From Streptomyces xanthophaeus (GTDB taxonomy: Bacteria > Actinomycetota > Actinomycetes > Streptomycetales > Streptomycetaceae): a stretch of DNA of 64,000 nucleotides. The first letter of the stretch is position 1. Each line of letters starts with the position of its first letter. The DNA lies in NCBI RefSeq assembly GCF_000725805.1, contig NZ_JOFT01000032.1, forward strand, positions 1-64,000. The letters are read 5' to 3'. Below the pieces are notes generated by a model. The model did not search any database, was not told the DNA's origin, and saw only the letters and a program-made list of their open reading frames with translations. Shown piece after piece: positions 40,257-48,257 of the stretch. The translations under genes were made by a program, and so were the position numbers.

Positions 40257-42413
40257 TCAACGGGCCGGGGGGACACCGCGCGCGCGTTCGGCCGCGTGCA
40301 GGCAGCTCTCCCGGCGGCTCCGCGCCTCGGGGTCGTCGGTGACGGCCAGGACCGCGTCGAAGTCGGTCACGGCCTGCGCGAAGTTGCCCGCCGCCTCGTG
40401 CACCACGCCCCGGTTGAACCGGAACTCGGGCCTGCCGTCGAGGTCCACCGCACGGTCGAAATCGGCCAGCGCCGCGGCCAGGTCGCCCTCCAGGTAGGTG
40501 AGTTCGGCCTTGATCGCCCATGCCTCCGCCAGCTGGGGGTCCAGGCGCAGTGCCTCGGCCAGGGACTCGTGCGCCTCCGCCGTACGGCCTTCCTCGCCCC
40601 AGAGCCGTCCCTGCAGGCAGAGCAGGTGCGGGTGTTGCGGGTCGAGCTTCAGGCCGGCCGTCACGTCGTCCAGTGCGGCCTTGTCGTCCCCCTGGTCGGC
40701 GAGCAGCCCCGCACGCGCGAGCAGCGCCTCCAGATTGCCGGGCTCCAGCTCCAGGGTCCGGTCGAAGTCCGCCCGCGCTCCTTCGGTGTCGCCGAGTTCC
40801 AGCCGGGCCTCGCCGCGGTTGTAGTGCGCCTCGGGGAAGGGCGGCTCCAGGGCCAGCGCCCTCTCGTAGTCCGCGATGGCCTCTTCGATGCGGCCCAGTC
40901 GGCGCAGCATGCTGCCCCGGTTGAAGTAGTGGTCCGCGAAGTCGCTGTCCGCGTCGATGATCGAGGCGTAGTCGGCGAGCGCGTCCTCCAGCCGGCCGCT
41001 CATGCCGTTCACCTGCGCCCGGTTGTAGCGCAGGCCCACGCGGTGCCAGGTCCGTTCGCCGATGCCCAGTTCGCGGTCCAGCCTCTCGATTCCCTCGTCG
41101 AGCAGCCGCAAGGCCTCGTCGGGCCGTCCGGCCCTGACCTCCACCAGGGCGAGTCCGTTGCGGTTGAACACCGAGTAGAAGGCCCGCTCCTTGGGGTCGG
41201 GCAGCAGGTCCGAGATCGCGATGGCCTGGTTGACGTACGCCCTGGCCCGCCGGTCGTCGCGCAGCTCGGGCGGGAAGTGGCGGGCGTAGAGCATGCCCGT
41301 CTCGTAGGCCAGGCTCATGTGGTGCTTGGGCGCGGTGGTCGCCGTCCGCGCCTCCTCCTGCACCGCGGCCGATTCCTCGGGCCGCCCCGCGGCGGCCAGG
41401 CACACGCCCGTCTCGCGGATGAAGGGCCACCACAGTTCGGGGCGCGCGACGGGATCCACCCGGTGACGGCCCTCCTCGCCCATCTCGGCCGCGGCGTGGT
41501 AGAAGCCGAAGTATTTGCAGCGGCTCTGCGCCCACCTCAGGGCGTCGAGGCCGGCGCCGTCGCAGTCGCTGCCGCGCAGCAGGTGGTACGGCAGCGCGCC
41601 CAGCTTCAGCGACGGTTCCTCCTGCGCCGTGGAGGCCAGCGCCTCGGCCCTGCGGTCGTGCAGGGCGGTGCGCTCCTCGTCGGTGATCGCCCCGTACGCG
41701 GCGGTCAGCGCGGGGTCGTCGTCGACGCAGTCCCCCTCCACGTACCGGGTGGCGGCCTGGAGCAGGGTCTCCGCCCGGCCTTCCGCGCCGTCCGGACCGG
41801 GGCCGGCCGCGGTGTCCGGGCGGTGGATACGGGTGGTCCGCGTCGCGAGTTCCACGGGGAGGGAGACAGAGACCATGCCGGGCGGGTCGGCGAGGGCGTC
41901 CGTGTCGGTGCAGACCACGAGGGTGAGCACCTGTGCGGGGATGCGCCGGAGCGCTGCGGCGAGGAATTCACGGTCGGTGACGTCCGCGTGGTGGACGTTC
42001 TCCACGACGAGGGTGCGCGGACCGTCCGCGCCGCTCCCGGCCCCGGTCAGCGCGGCCAGCAGGAAGTCCACGAGGCCGTGCGCGACCCGTAGCGAGTGCA
42101 GCCGGGCCGGGTACCTGGTCGCCTCCCCCGGTGCCTTTGCGTTCAGCTCCAGGGCCCTGACCTTGGGCGGCACCAGGGGCAACAGCTCCGGTGTGCTCTC
42201 CTGGAGTTCGATGTAGTGGCGGGCGGCCAGCTCCGGCTGCCGGCCCAGCGCCCCGGGGGCCACCTGCCGCAGCAGCGTGCCGGCCGCGGTGTAGGGGCCC
42301 CGTAGGCGCCGGTGTGCGTCCACCACGGTGAGCGGGGAAGGCAGTCCGAGGCCGGCGCGCAGCCGGTCGCGCTCGCGGCGCCGGGGCGCCGATATCCAGT
42401 AGTGGCCGGTCAT
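40257..42413 (-). CDS. TPR protein with degenerate STAND-like ATPase front half
   Basis: A 718-residue cytoplasmic protein. Residues about 25-260 look like the ATPase of SARP/LuxR-type STAND regulators: LTVVDAHRRLRGP, then TLVVENVHHADVTDREFLAA at Walker B, where the usual Asp is Glu. However, no GxxxxGK[ST] P-loop is present, so it is probably not an active ATPase, and there is no DNA-binding domain. Residues about 310-700 are eight or more TPR-like repeats (DHYFNRGSMLRRLGRIEEAI, AHYNRGEARLELGDTEGARA). ATG 42413 follows AAAGGCAGG, 37 bases after the protease gene. TPR arrays bind peptides; it may sense the peptide or scaffold the pathway. Confidence 0.82.
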   Translation of the reverse strand: MTGHYWISAPRRRERDRLRAGLGLPSPLTVVDAHRRLRGPYTAAGTLLRQVAPGALGRQPELAARHYIELQESTPELLPLVPPKVRALELNAKAPGEATRYPARLHSLRVAHGLVDFLLAALTGAGSGADGPRTLVVENVHHADVTDREFLAAALRRIPAQVLTLVVCTDTDALADPPGMVSVSLPVELATRTTRIHRPDTAAGPGPDGAEGRAETLLQAATRYVEGDCVDDDPALTAAYGAITDEERTALHDRRAEALASTAQEEPSLKLGALPYHLLRGSDCDGAGLDALRWAQSRCKYFGFYHAAAEMGEEGRHRVDPVARPELWWPFIRETGVCLAAAGRPEESAAVQEEARTATTAPKHHMSLAYETGMLYARHFPPELRDDRRARAYVNQAIAISDLLPDPKERAFYSVFNRNGLALVEVRAGRPDEALRLLDEGIERLDRELGIGERTWHRVGLRYNRAQVNGMSGRLEDALADYASIIDADSDFADHYFNRGSMLRRLGRIEEAIADYERALALEPPFPEAHYNRGEARLELGDTEGARADFDRTLELEPGNLEALLARAGLLADQGDDKAALDDVTAGLKLDPQHPHLLCLQGRLWGEEGRTAEAHESLAEALRLDPQLAEAWAIKAELTYLEGDLAAALADFDRAVDLDGRPEFRFNRGVVHEAAGNFAQAVTDFDAVLAVTDDPEARSRRESCLHAAERARGVPPAR

Positions 42414-42450
42414 GAACCTGCCTTTCGCAAGGGGCAGACGGGGTGATCCG

Positions 42451-43674
42451 TCAGTCGATGACGTGGTGGGTCCGGGACCGTCGGGCGCGCAGGCGTTCCC
42501 TGGCGGCGATCCAGACGGTGAGGGCGATCTGGGCGAAGGTCAGGAAGAGGAAGGCCGAGGAGTCCAGGAGCTCGGTCCAGCTCGATTGCTGCCCGGCGCC
42601 GAAGCGGTCGATGGCGCCGGAGACCATCTGGACGAGGACCGGGGCGAGCGCGAGCACGAACGTGCCGAGGCTGACGGTGTATCCGGCCACGATCAGCCAG
42701 GAGTACCAGCCTGCCGCCCGGCGGTCCACCGGGTGCCACTGGGACTCGTCCGCCAGCTTGTCGGTCCGCCCGCGCAGCCGCAGGAACCGGTTGCGCAGCA
42801 GGCGGACGGAGGTGGTGTGCAGGTCGACGCATCCGAGCATGGTGGTGATCAGCACGTAGACGTCGGTGCGCAGGTAGAGGAAGAACTGCCACAGCAGGCG
42901 CAACAGGGCCGCGAAGGCCAGCCCGAGGCAGACCCGGCTGGTGACGGTTTCGGCCCCGCCGGGACCGCGGGAGGCGTCCGCGACCGTGATGAGCAGACCG
43001 AGGAGAACGCAGTCGGCGACCATTCCGGCCACGATCGGCAGGTAGCGCTTCCTGCGCTCGACGGCGACGAGGCCGTCCAGCGCCGTCTCGACCACCAGGA
43101 AGTAGAAGCGGTACGACAGCCGGGTCCGTGAGCGGACGCCGAGGCGTCGTGCGGCGAGGGCGTGGAAGGCCTCGTGGACCGCGATGAGGGGGACGGCGGC
43201 CACCAGCAGCACGAGGCTGACCACCGCGTAGTAGTCACTGAACAGCAGGTCTTCGGCCGTCGGTACGAGGTCCGGCGAGAGGATCATGCGCAGCAGTGCC
43301 CATGCCACGACGAGGGCGTAGCAGACCCAGGCGAGCGGAGAGAACAGCGCCCGGCCGAGCCTCTGCCAGCGCACCGGCTCCGCCGCCGCCGGCTCCTCGT
43401 CGGCCTCGCGGACGAAGCCCAGCTCGCGCAGGGCTCCGATGATGTCCTCGACGTCGACCTGCTCGCCGTACTCGGCGGCGTACCAGTGCGAGGCCTGCGC
43501 CGGTGTGGCTCCCTCCGCCAGGCGGCGCACCAGGTGGGCCCCGTCGGGCGGGAAGATCCCGTAGGAGTCCGTGTCGGGCCGCCCGATGGTGACTTCGTCG
43601 CCGTCCTCCAGATAGACCAGTGGATGGAACGGCAGGGGCGTGTCGGCAGTGCTGCGGATGCCGTGCTCCGGCAT
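42451..43674 (-). CDS. M50-type membrane zinc protease with PqqD-like N-terminus
   Basis: A 407-residue membrane protein of the 'putative peptide zinc metalloprotease' group. Residues about 15-90 resemble a PqqD/RRE peptide-recognition domain (DEVTIGRPDTDSYGIFPPDG, DVEDIIGALRELGFV). Then come about seven transmembrane helices. The metal motif is HEAFH (His167, Glu168, His171) inside a helix, and the likely third ligand is Asp271 in LRTDVYVLI. Proteins of this type process or act on small peptides in RiPP and pheromone systems. ATG 43674 follows GAGGGAGAG. It is the second gene after the 26-residue peptide gene. No radical-SAM or cyclase gene is nearby. Confidence 0.88.
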   Translation of the reverse strand: MPEHGIRSTADTPLPFHPLVYLEDGDEVTIGRPDTDSYGIFPPDGAHLVRRLAEGATPAQASHWYAAEYGEQVDVEDIIGALRELGFVREADEEPAAAEPVRWQRLGRALFSPLAWVCYALVVAWALLRMILSPDLVPTAEDLLFSDYYAVVSLVLLVAAVPLIAVHEAFHALAARRLGVRSRTRLSYRFYFLVVETALDGLVAVERRKRYLPIVAGMVADCVLLGLLITVADASRGPGGAETVTSRVCLGLAFAALLRLLWQFFLYLRTDVYVLITTMLGCVDLHTTSVRLLRNRFLRLRGRTDKLADESQWHPVDRRAAGWYSWLIVAGYTVSLGTFVLALAPVLVQMVSGAIDRFGAGQQSSWTELLDSSAFLFLTFAQIALTVWIAARERLRARRSRTHHVID

Positions 43675-43736
43675 GGGCTCTCCCTCGGCTTCCGGTCCGG
43701 ACCCGGCACGGGCGGGTCACCACCCGCTTCCCGGGA

Positions 43737-43798
43737 GGCGCCGTCGTGCCGGGAGGGCAGCCTGAGTCGCCTCGGGCTGCCGCCGGCACGACGGCGCC
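43737..43798 (-). terminator. Long hairpin between peptide gene and protease gene (attenuator)
   Basis: GGCGCCGTCGTGCCGG (43737-43752) pairs perfectly with 43783-43798; inside, GGCAGCC pairs with GGCTGCC and four more pairs close a 4-base loop. It lies 44 bases downstream of the peptide stop and 63 bases before the protease start. A partial terminator here would give much more peptide than enzyme, as in many RiPP operons. Confidence 0.8.
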
Positions 43799-43841
43799 GT
43801 GGCTCCGGCGCGCTAGTGGCCGGAGCTCATCTGATCCGGGA

Positions 43842-43922
43842 TCAGTTGGGGTTCGTGTACACGCTGCAAGCCGAGGACGTCAGGCGGACCGGACCGGCCT
43901 TGCGTACCTGGATCTTCTTCAT
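43842..43922 (-). CDS. 26-residue precursor-like peptide
   Basis: A short gene that simple ORF filters miss. ATG 43922 is preceded by GGAGGTG at ideal spacing. The product starts MKKIQVRKAGPVRLT, a basic region that looks like a leader, and ends in an uncharged tail ACSVYTNPN with one Cys, one Tyr and two Asn. It is not a signal peptide, since it has no hydrophobic core. It is the first gene of a run: peptide, hairpin, PqqD-M50 protease, TPR protein. It could be a RiPP precursor or a secreted signalling peptide; the M50 enzyme is the obvious processing partner. I do not recognise it as a named RiPP class. Confidence 0.8.
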   Translation of the reverse strand: MKKIQVRKAGPVRLTSSACSVYTNPN

Positions 43923-43997
43923 CAGGACACCTCCTTCACCAGTGGGTGATGCGGACGCGCTCATCCTGGCGAGGGCCGCCATCGTTTCCCCAGAAGG

Positions 43998-44026
43998 CCG
44001 CCAAACCCTCTCCACTTGACCTCAAC
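43998..44026 (-). promoter_or_regulatory. SARP-like heptad repeats upstream of the peptide gene
   Basis: On the minus strand GTTGAGG (44020-44026), GTGGAGA (44009-44015) and TTGGCGG (43998-44004) are spaced exactly 11 bases apart, the spacing used by SARP activators. They lie about 80-100 bases before the peptide start. The heptads are not identical, so the call is tentative. They are also in the gap shared with the divergent SgcJ-like gene. Confidence 0.45.
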
Positions 44027-44133
44027 CAGGCTTTGGGATGTTGAGTGGCCGGTGTCGGCGAAGGCGTCGCCCCGGAGGGGATCCGGTGAGGAACATCCGG
44101 TCTGTCGGACCGGGAACGGAAAGAGGTGCGGCC

Positions 44134-44568
44134 ATGACGAACGAGATCCTGGTGGTGGGGGCCATCTCGGCGGAGGTACAGGCAGCGGTGACGGGGGTGG
44201 TGAAGGACCTGGAGAGGGCGTTCAACGCCCATGACGCCCTGGCCCTGGGCGAGCAGTTCGCCCTGGAGGCGTCCTGGACCAATGCCATGGGTACGCGTCT
44301 GGACGGGCGCGAGGCGATCACCGAGTTCAGCGGGCCCGCACTGAAGGGCTTCCTGCGCGACTCGTACGCGCGCTACGACGTCGTCAAGCTCCTTGAGATC
44401 GTGCCGGGAGTCATCGCGGCGAACGTCCATCAGACACCCACGGACAGCTCGGGCAACCCTGTCGAAGGCGCTCGGGGCGTGACGAGCTACGTGATCGCGG
44501 AGCAGCCGGACGGCTGGAAGATCGTGGTCGGTCAGAACTCCGCCGTCAACGCTCCGCCCGCGGGCTGA
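44134..44568 (+). CDS. SgcJ/EcaC-like NTF2-fold protein
   Basis: A 144-residue NTF2-fold protein of the SgcJ/EcaC type, often found in secondary-metabolite clusters. It begins VVKDLERAFNAHDALALGEQ, with the family's 'n..D...l...f..ea.w.n..G' next (EASWTNAMGTRLDGREAITE), and ends in SYVIAEQPDGWKIVVGQN. Members are thought to assist cyclisation or act as small oxidoreductase-like proteins, though the activity is unclear. ATG 44134 follows AAAGAGG; the longer frame is not supported. It is divergent from the peptide gene and may share its regulation. A terminator follows. Confidence 0.85.
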   Translation: MTNEILVVGAISAEVQAAVTGVVKDLERAFNAHDALALGEQFALEASWTNAMGTRLDGREAITEFSGPALKGFLRDSYARYDVVKLLEIVPGVIAANVHQTPTDSSGNPVEGARGVTSYVIAEQPDGWKIVVGQNSAVNAPPAG

Positions 44569-44589
44569 CCCCCGCACGACAACCCGCGT

Positions 44590-44617
44590 GCGCGGCCGGC
44601 GATTTCGCCGGCCGCGC
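44590..44617 (+). terminator. Terminator hairpin after the SgcJ-like gene
   Basis: GCGCGGCCGGCGA (44590-44602) pairs with 44605-44617 around a tiny loop, 22 bases after the stop codon. Confidence 0.8.
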
Positions 44618-44699
44618 AGTCGTGCCGCAGCTCCACGTCGGTGACGGGTGGACGTACCCGCCTGCCGGACCCCGGTGAACTCGGGGGCAGAGGGCCCTC

Positions 44700-44938
44700 T
44701 CATCTCGCTCCGAGTCGGCGGAATCGGTCGCCGCGCGCCTCGTTCACCATGACGGTCCATCCGTCCGGCTCGGCGCCCGGCCGGACCAGCGACCTCGCCC
44801 CACGTCCCTGTGGCGGGCGTCGTCGGGCGCGGGGACCGATGCGAGCAGACGCATCAGGGCGTTGGTCGTTTCGGCCGCCGCGCCGCCCCTCCATGGCCTG
44901 TACTCGCCTCGCTCCCGGGCCACTTGGTCGTGGTTCAC
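44700..44938 (-). pseudogene. Small conserved-looking gene, frameshifted in a G-run
   Basis: GTG 44938 starts a frame reading NHDQVARERGEYRPWRGG and TTNALMRLLASVPAPDDARH. It then continues one base out as ARSLVRPGAEPDGWTVMVNE and stops at 44700. One G missing from the GGGG after GACGT would join them (DVGARSLV). The GTG overlaps a TGA of an upstream frame that ends in HGSRPATRPALGDST, which hints at translational coupling to a second small gene. I do not recognise the family. The 239-base span is not a multiple of three. Confidence 0.45.
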
Positions 44939-45335
44939 GTCGAGTCCCCCAGTGCCGGTCGCGTCGCCGGCCGTGATCCGTGCAGCAGCCGAACGGCCTC
45001 GATCCCGGCCAGGCAGGACGGCTCGAAGCCCGAGATCCCCATGCGCATGGGACGCGAGTCTTCCGCACGTCGGCCCGGCCGGCCAACCGGCCAACCCGCT
45101 GCCGACGGTTCCGCCCACGTGGCGCAATACCACCGAAGCGGTCTGCAAACACCTCGGCGGGCAAGATCACCGCATCGGGGGAATGGCGACGGATTGCGGG
45201 TGTTGATCGCATCCGGCGGCGGCTAACGTGCTCCTGGATCTGGACGGATTGCCCGGATTTCTGCCCTCACCCCCATACCCCTGGTGACGGGACACGTGCG
45301 CCTGGTCACCGCCCTTGCGAAGGAGATTCCCCCCG
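44939..45335. other. Upstream region of the 2-MIB operon
   Basis: It holds the 5' side of the frameshifted gene and, near its right end, the promoter zone of the encapsulin gene. TTGATC (45203-45208) and TAACGT (45224-45229) are 15 bases apart, a weak vegetative promoter. No other gene is convincing. Confidence 0.35.
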
Positions 45336-46748
45336 ATGAGCGTTGAGACCAGCCCGGAAACCCAGCTGGAGCCGCCCAAGCAGTCCAGCCTGGGTACGGC
45401 GGCCGCGCGCAACCTTGCCACCACGACCAAGTCCGCCCCGCAGATGCAGGAGATCACCTCCCGCTGGCTGCTGCGGATGCTCCCCTGGGTGGAGACCAAG
45501 GGCGGCACCTACCGGGTGAACCGTCGGCTGAGCTACACCGTCGGCGACGGCCGCATCGAGTTCGTCCAGGACGGCGGCAACGTCCGGGTGATCCCCCGCG
45601 AACTCGGCGAACTGGCCCTGCTGAAAGGCTTCGACGACGTCGACGTACTGACCGCGGTCGCCGACCGGTGCGTCCAGCGCGACTTCCGTGCCGGCGAGGT
45701 GCTGGCCGAGCGGGGTACCTCCGCGGAGCAGGTCCACCTGATCGCCCACGGCCGGGTGCGTCAGACCTCCGTCGGCAAGTACGGGGACGAGGTGGCCGTC
45801 GCGGTACTGGCCGACGGCGACCAGTTCGGTGAGAACGCCCTGCTGGACGCCGACGCCACGTGGGACTGGACGGTCACGGCCGAGACCCCGGGCACCCTGC
45901 TCACCCTCTCCCGCTCCGACTTCGCCGCCGTGCAGTCCGTCGCGCCGGGCCTTCAGGACCACATCCGGCGGTTCAGCACGCTTCCCCTGCAGCGGCAGAA
46001 CAAGCACGGCGAGGCCGAGATCGCGATGTCGGCCGGCCACACCGGCGAGGCCGATCTGCCCGGCGCCTTCGTCGACTACGAACTCAACCCGCGCGAGTAC
46101 GAACTCTCCATCGCGCAGACCGTGCTGCGGGTCCACACGCGGGTCGCCGACCTCTACAACGAGCCGATGAACCAGACCGAGGAACAGCTCCGGCTCACCA
46201 TCGAGGCCCTGCGCGAGCGCCAGGAGCACGAGCTGATCAACAACCGGGAGTTCGGTCTGCTCCACAACGCAGACTTCAAGCAGCGGATCCAGACCCACTC
46301 CGGACCCGCCACTCCGGACGACCTCGACGAGCTGCTCTGCCGCCGCCGCGGTTCCAAGTTCTTCCTCGCCCACCCGAGGACGATCGCGGCGCTCGGACGG
46401 GAGTTCAACGCCCGGGGGCTCTACCCGGACCACGTCGATCTCGGCGGACAGCAGGTTCCGGCCTGGCGCGGGGTCCCGATCCTGCCCTGCAGCAAGATCC
46501 CCATCACCAAGGAGAACACCAGCTCGATCCTCTGCATGCGAACCGGCGAGGACAACCAGGGTGTCATCGGCCTGCGCCAGACCGGGCTGCCGGAGGAGTA
46601 CGAGCCGGGCCTGTCGGTGCGCTTCATGGGCATCGACGAACGGTCGATCATCTCCTACCTGGTCACCACCTACTACTCGGCCGCCATCCTCGTGCCCGAC
46701 GCCCTCGGCGTGCTGGAGAACGTGCAGATCGCGCGCACGCGCGGCTAG
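45336..46748 (+). CDS. eshA: Family 2B encapsulin shell protein with cNMP-binding domain
   Basis: A 470-residue protein of the EshA type, now known as family 2B encapsulin, which assembles into a hollow shell with an HK97-like fold. Residues about 90-215 are an inserted cyclic-nucleotide-binding domain ([35 protein letters not shown]). The rest is shell ([74 protein letters not shown]). ATG 45336 follows AAGGAGAT. It is the first gene of the 2-MIB operon, and the shell is known to house 2-MIB synthase as cargo in related strains. The ligand-binding part may let cAMP or a similar ligand tune shell pores. Confidence 0.96.
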   Translation: MSVETSPETQLEPPKQSSLGTAAARNLATTTKSAPQMQEITSRWLLRMLPWVETKGGTYRVNRRLSYTVGDGRIEFVQDGGNVRVIPRELGELALLKGFDDVDVLTAVADRCVQRDFRAGEVLAERGTSAEQVHLIAHGRVRQTSVGKYGDEVAVAVLADGDQFGENALLDADATWDWTVTAETPGTLLTLSRSDFAAVQSVAPGLQDHIRRFSTLPLQRQNKHGEAEIAMSAGHTGEADLPGAFVDYELNPREYELSIAQTVLRVHTRVADLYNEPMNQTEEQLRLTIEALRERQEHELINNREFGLLHNADFKQRIQTHSGPATPDDLDELLCRRRGSKFFLAHPRTIAALGREFNARGLYPDHVDLGGQQVPAWRGVPILPCSKIPITKENTSSILCMRTGEDNQGVIGLRQTGLPEEYEPGLSVRFMGIDERSIISYLVTTYYSAAILVPDALGVLENVQIARTRG

Positions 46749-46866
46749 CAGCCGCGGCTGAAGGACCGGCCAGAGGTCCCCGTGGGCCTCGCCGCCCGGG
46801 CCTCCCGGACCCGGCCGGACGTGCCCGGTTCCCCGGCAGCCCACCCACCTCACCAAGGAGTTACGG

Positions 46867-48243
46867 ATGCCCGACCCCGGGCTTTCCCCTCTGCAGTCGA
46901 GCCTGCCCGCCGCTTCGGCGCACTTCGGCGCCCACGTCCTCGCAGGTGCCCACTCCCATGCCCGCACCACTGACGGCGTCGGCTCGCCGCCCGCTCTTCC
47001 CGCTCTTCCCGCTGTTCCAGGTCGGCCTTCCGTCCCCGGTCCCGCCGTGGGGCACGTACCCGCCGAAGTACCGGTGCCCGCAGACCCCGGCGTGGACGTC
47101 CACGCAGATGCAGATGCAGAAGTACCGGCGGCGGACACCCGTGCATCCGCCCTGAAACGGATCCTGCGCGGCCCGAGCGGGATCGGCACCGCAGGCCTGT
47201 ACCTGACCCGGCACCCGGAACCCGTCGCGCCTGCGGTCCCTGCGCCCGAACCCGAACCGGTGGCGGGAAATCCCATCCCGGGCCTCTACTACCACCCGGT
47301 CGCGGAGCCCGATCCGGCGCGGGTGGAGGAGGTCAGCCGCAGGATCAAGGCCTGGGCCTTGGACGAGGTCGAGCTCTACCCCGAGGACTGGGAGGACCAG
47401 TTCGACGGCTTCTCCGTCGGGCGCTACATGGTCGCCTGCCACCCGGACGCCCCCACCATCGAACACCTGATGCTCGCCACGCGCCTTATGGTCGCCGAGA
47501 ACGCGGTCGACGACTGCTACTGCGAGGACCACGGCGGCTCTCCGATCGGCCTCGGCGGTCGGCTCCTGCTCGCCCACACCGCTCTCGACCCCCTCCACAC
47601 GACGAAGGAGTACCAGCCGCAGTGGGCGGAGTCCCTCCGCGCGGACGCACCGCGGCGCGCCTACAGCTCCGCCATGCAGTACTTCCTCCGGCAGGTCACG
47701 CCCTCCCAAGCCGACCGTTTCCGGCACGACATGGCCCGGCTGCACCTGGGCTACCTCGCCGAGGCCGCCTGGGCTCAGACGGACCACGTGCCCGAGGTGT
47801 GGGAGTACCTGGCGATGCGGCAGTTCAACAACTTCCGCCCCTGCCCCACCATCACCGACAGCGTCGGCGGCTACGAACTCCCGGCGGACCTCCACGCGCA
47901 GCCCGAAATGCAGCGGGTCATCGCGCTCGCCGGGAACGCCACCACCATCGTCAACGACCTCTACTCCTACACCAAGGAACTCGCCGGCCCCGGCCGGCAC
48001 CTGAACCTGCCCGTGGTCATCGCCGACCGTGAAGACCTCCCGGTCCGTGATGCCTACCTCAAGGCGGTCGAGGTCCACAACGACCTCATGCACGGCTTCG
48101 AGGCGGCAGCAGCCGAACTGGCCGCCACCCTCCCCGCCCCGAGCGTGCTGCGCTTCCTGCGGGGCGTGGCCGCGTGGGTCGACGGCAACCACTACTGGCA
48201 CCAGACCAACACCTATCGATACAGCCTGCCCGACTTCTGGTAA
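46867..48243 (+). CDS. tpc: 2-methylisoborneol synthase
   Basis: A 458-residue class I terpene cyclase that converts 2-methyl-GPP to the earthy odorant 2-methylisoborneol. The metal motifs are DDCYCED (Asp215-Asp221) and NDLYSYTKE (Asn363-Glu371). RQFNNFRPCPTITDSVGGYE is the family's helix G region. The first 130 residues are Pro/Ala-rich and unstructured, which fits the known role of this tail in loading the enzyme into the encapsulin shell; a short conserved-looking helix LKRILRGPSGIGTAGLYLT lies within it (about 96-114). ATG 46867 follows AAGGAG. It is the second gene of the operon, followed by the methyltransferase after 14 bases. Confidence 0.97.
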   Translation: MPDPGLSPLQSSLPAASAHFGAHVLAGAHSHARTTDGVGSPPALPALPAVPGRPSVPGPAVGHVPAEVPVPADPGVDVHADADAEVPAADTRASALKRILRGPSGIGTAGLYLTRHPEPVAPAVPAPEPEPVAGNPIPGLYYHPVAEPDPARVEEVSRRIKAWALDEVELYPEDWEDQFDGFSVGRYMVACHPDAPTIEHLMLATRLMVAENAVDDCYCEDHGGSPIGLGGRLLLAHTALDPLHTTKEYQPQWAESLRADAPRRAYSSAMQYFLRQVTPSQADRFRHDMARLHLGYLAEAAWAQTDHVPEVWEYLAMRQFNNFRPCPTITDSVGGYELPADLHAQPEMQRVIALAGNATTIVNDLYSYTKELAGPGRHLNLPVVIADREDLPVRDAYLKAVEVHNDLMHGFEAAAAELAATLPAPSVLRFLRGVAAWVDGNHYWHQTNTYRYSLPDFW

Positions 48244-48257
48244 GGACGGAACTCTCC

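Noticed and set aside
40257..42413. LuxR-type LAL regulator
   Set aside because: There is no C-terminal LuxR helix-turn-helix and no P-loop; TPRs run to the end.
43842..43922. Lanthipeptide or thiopeptide precursor
   Set aside because: The tail has only one Cys and few Ser/Thr, and no LanB/LanM/YcaO gene is near, so those classes do not fit.
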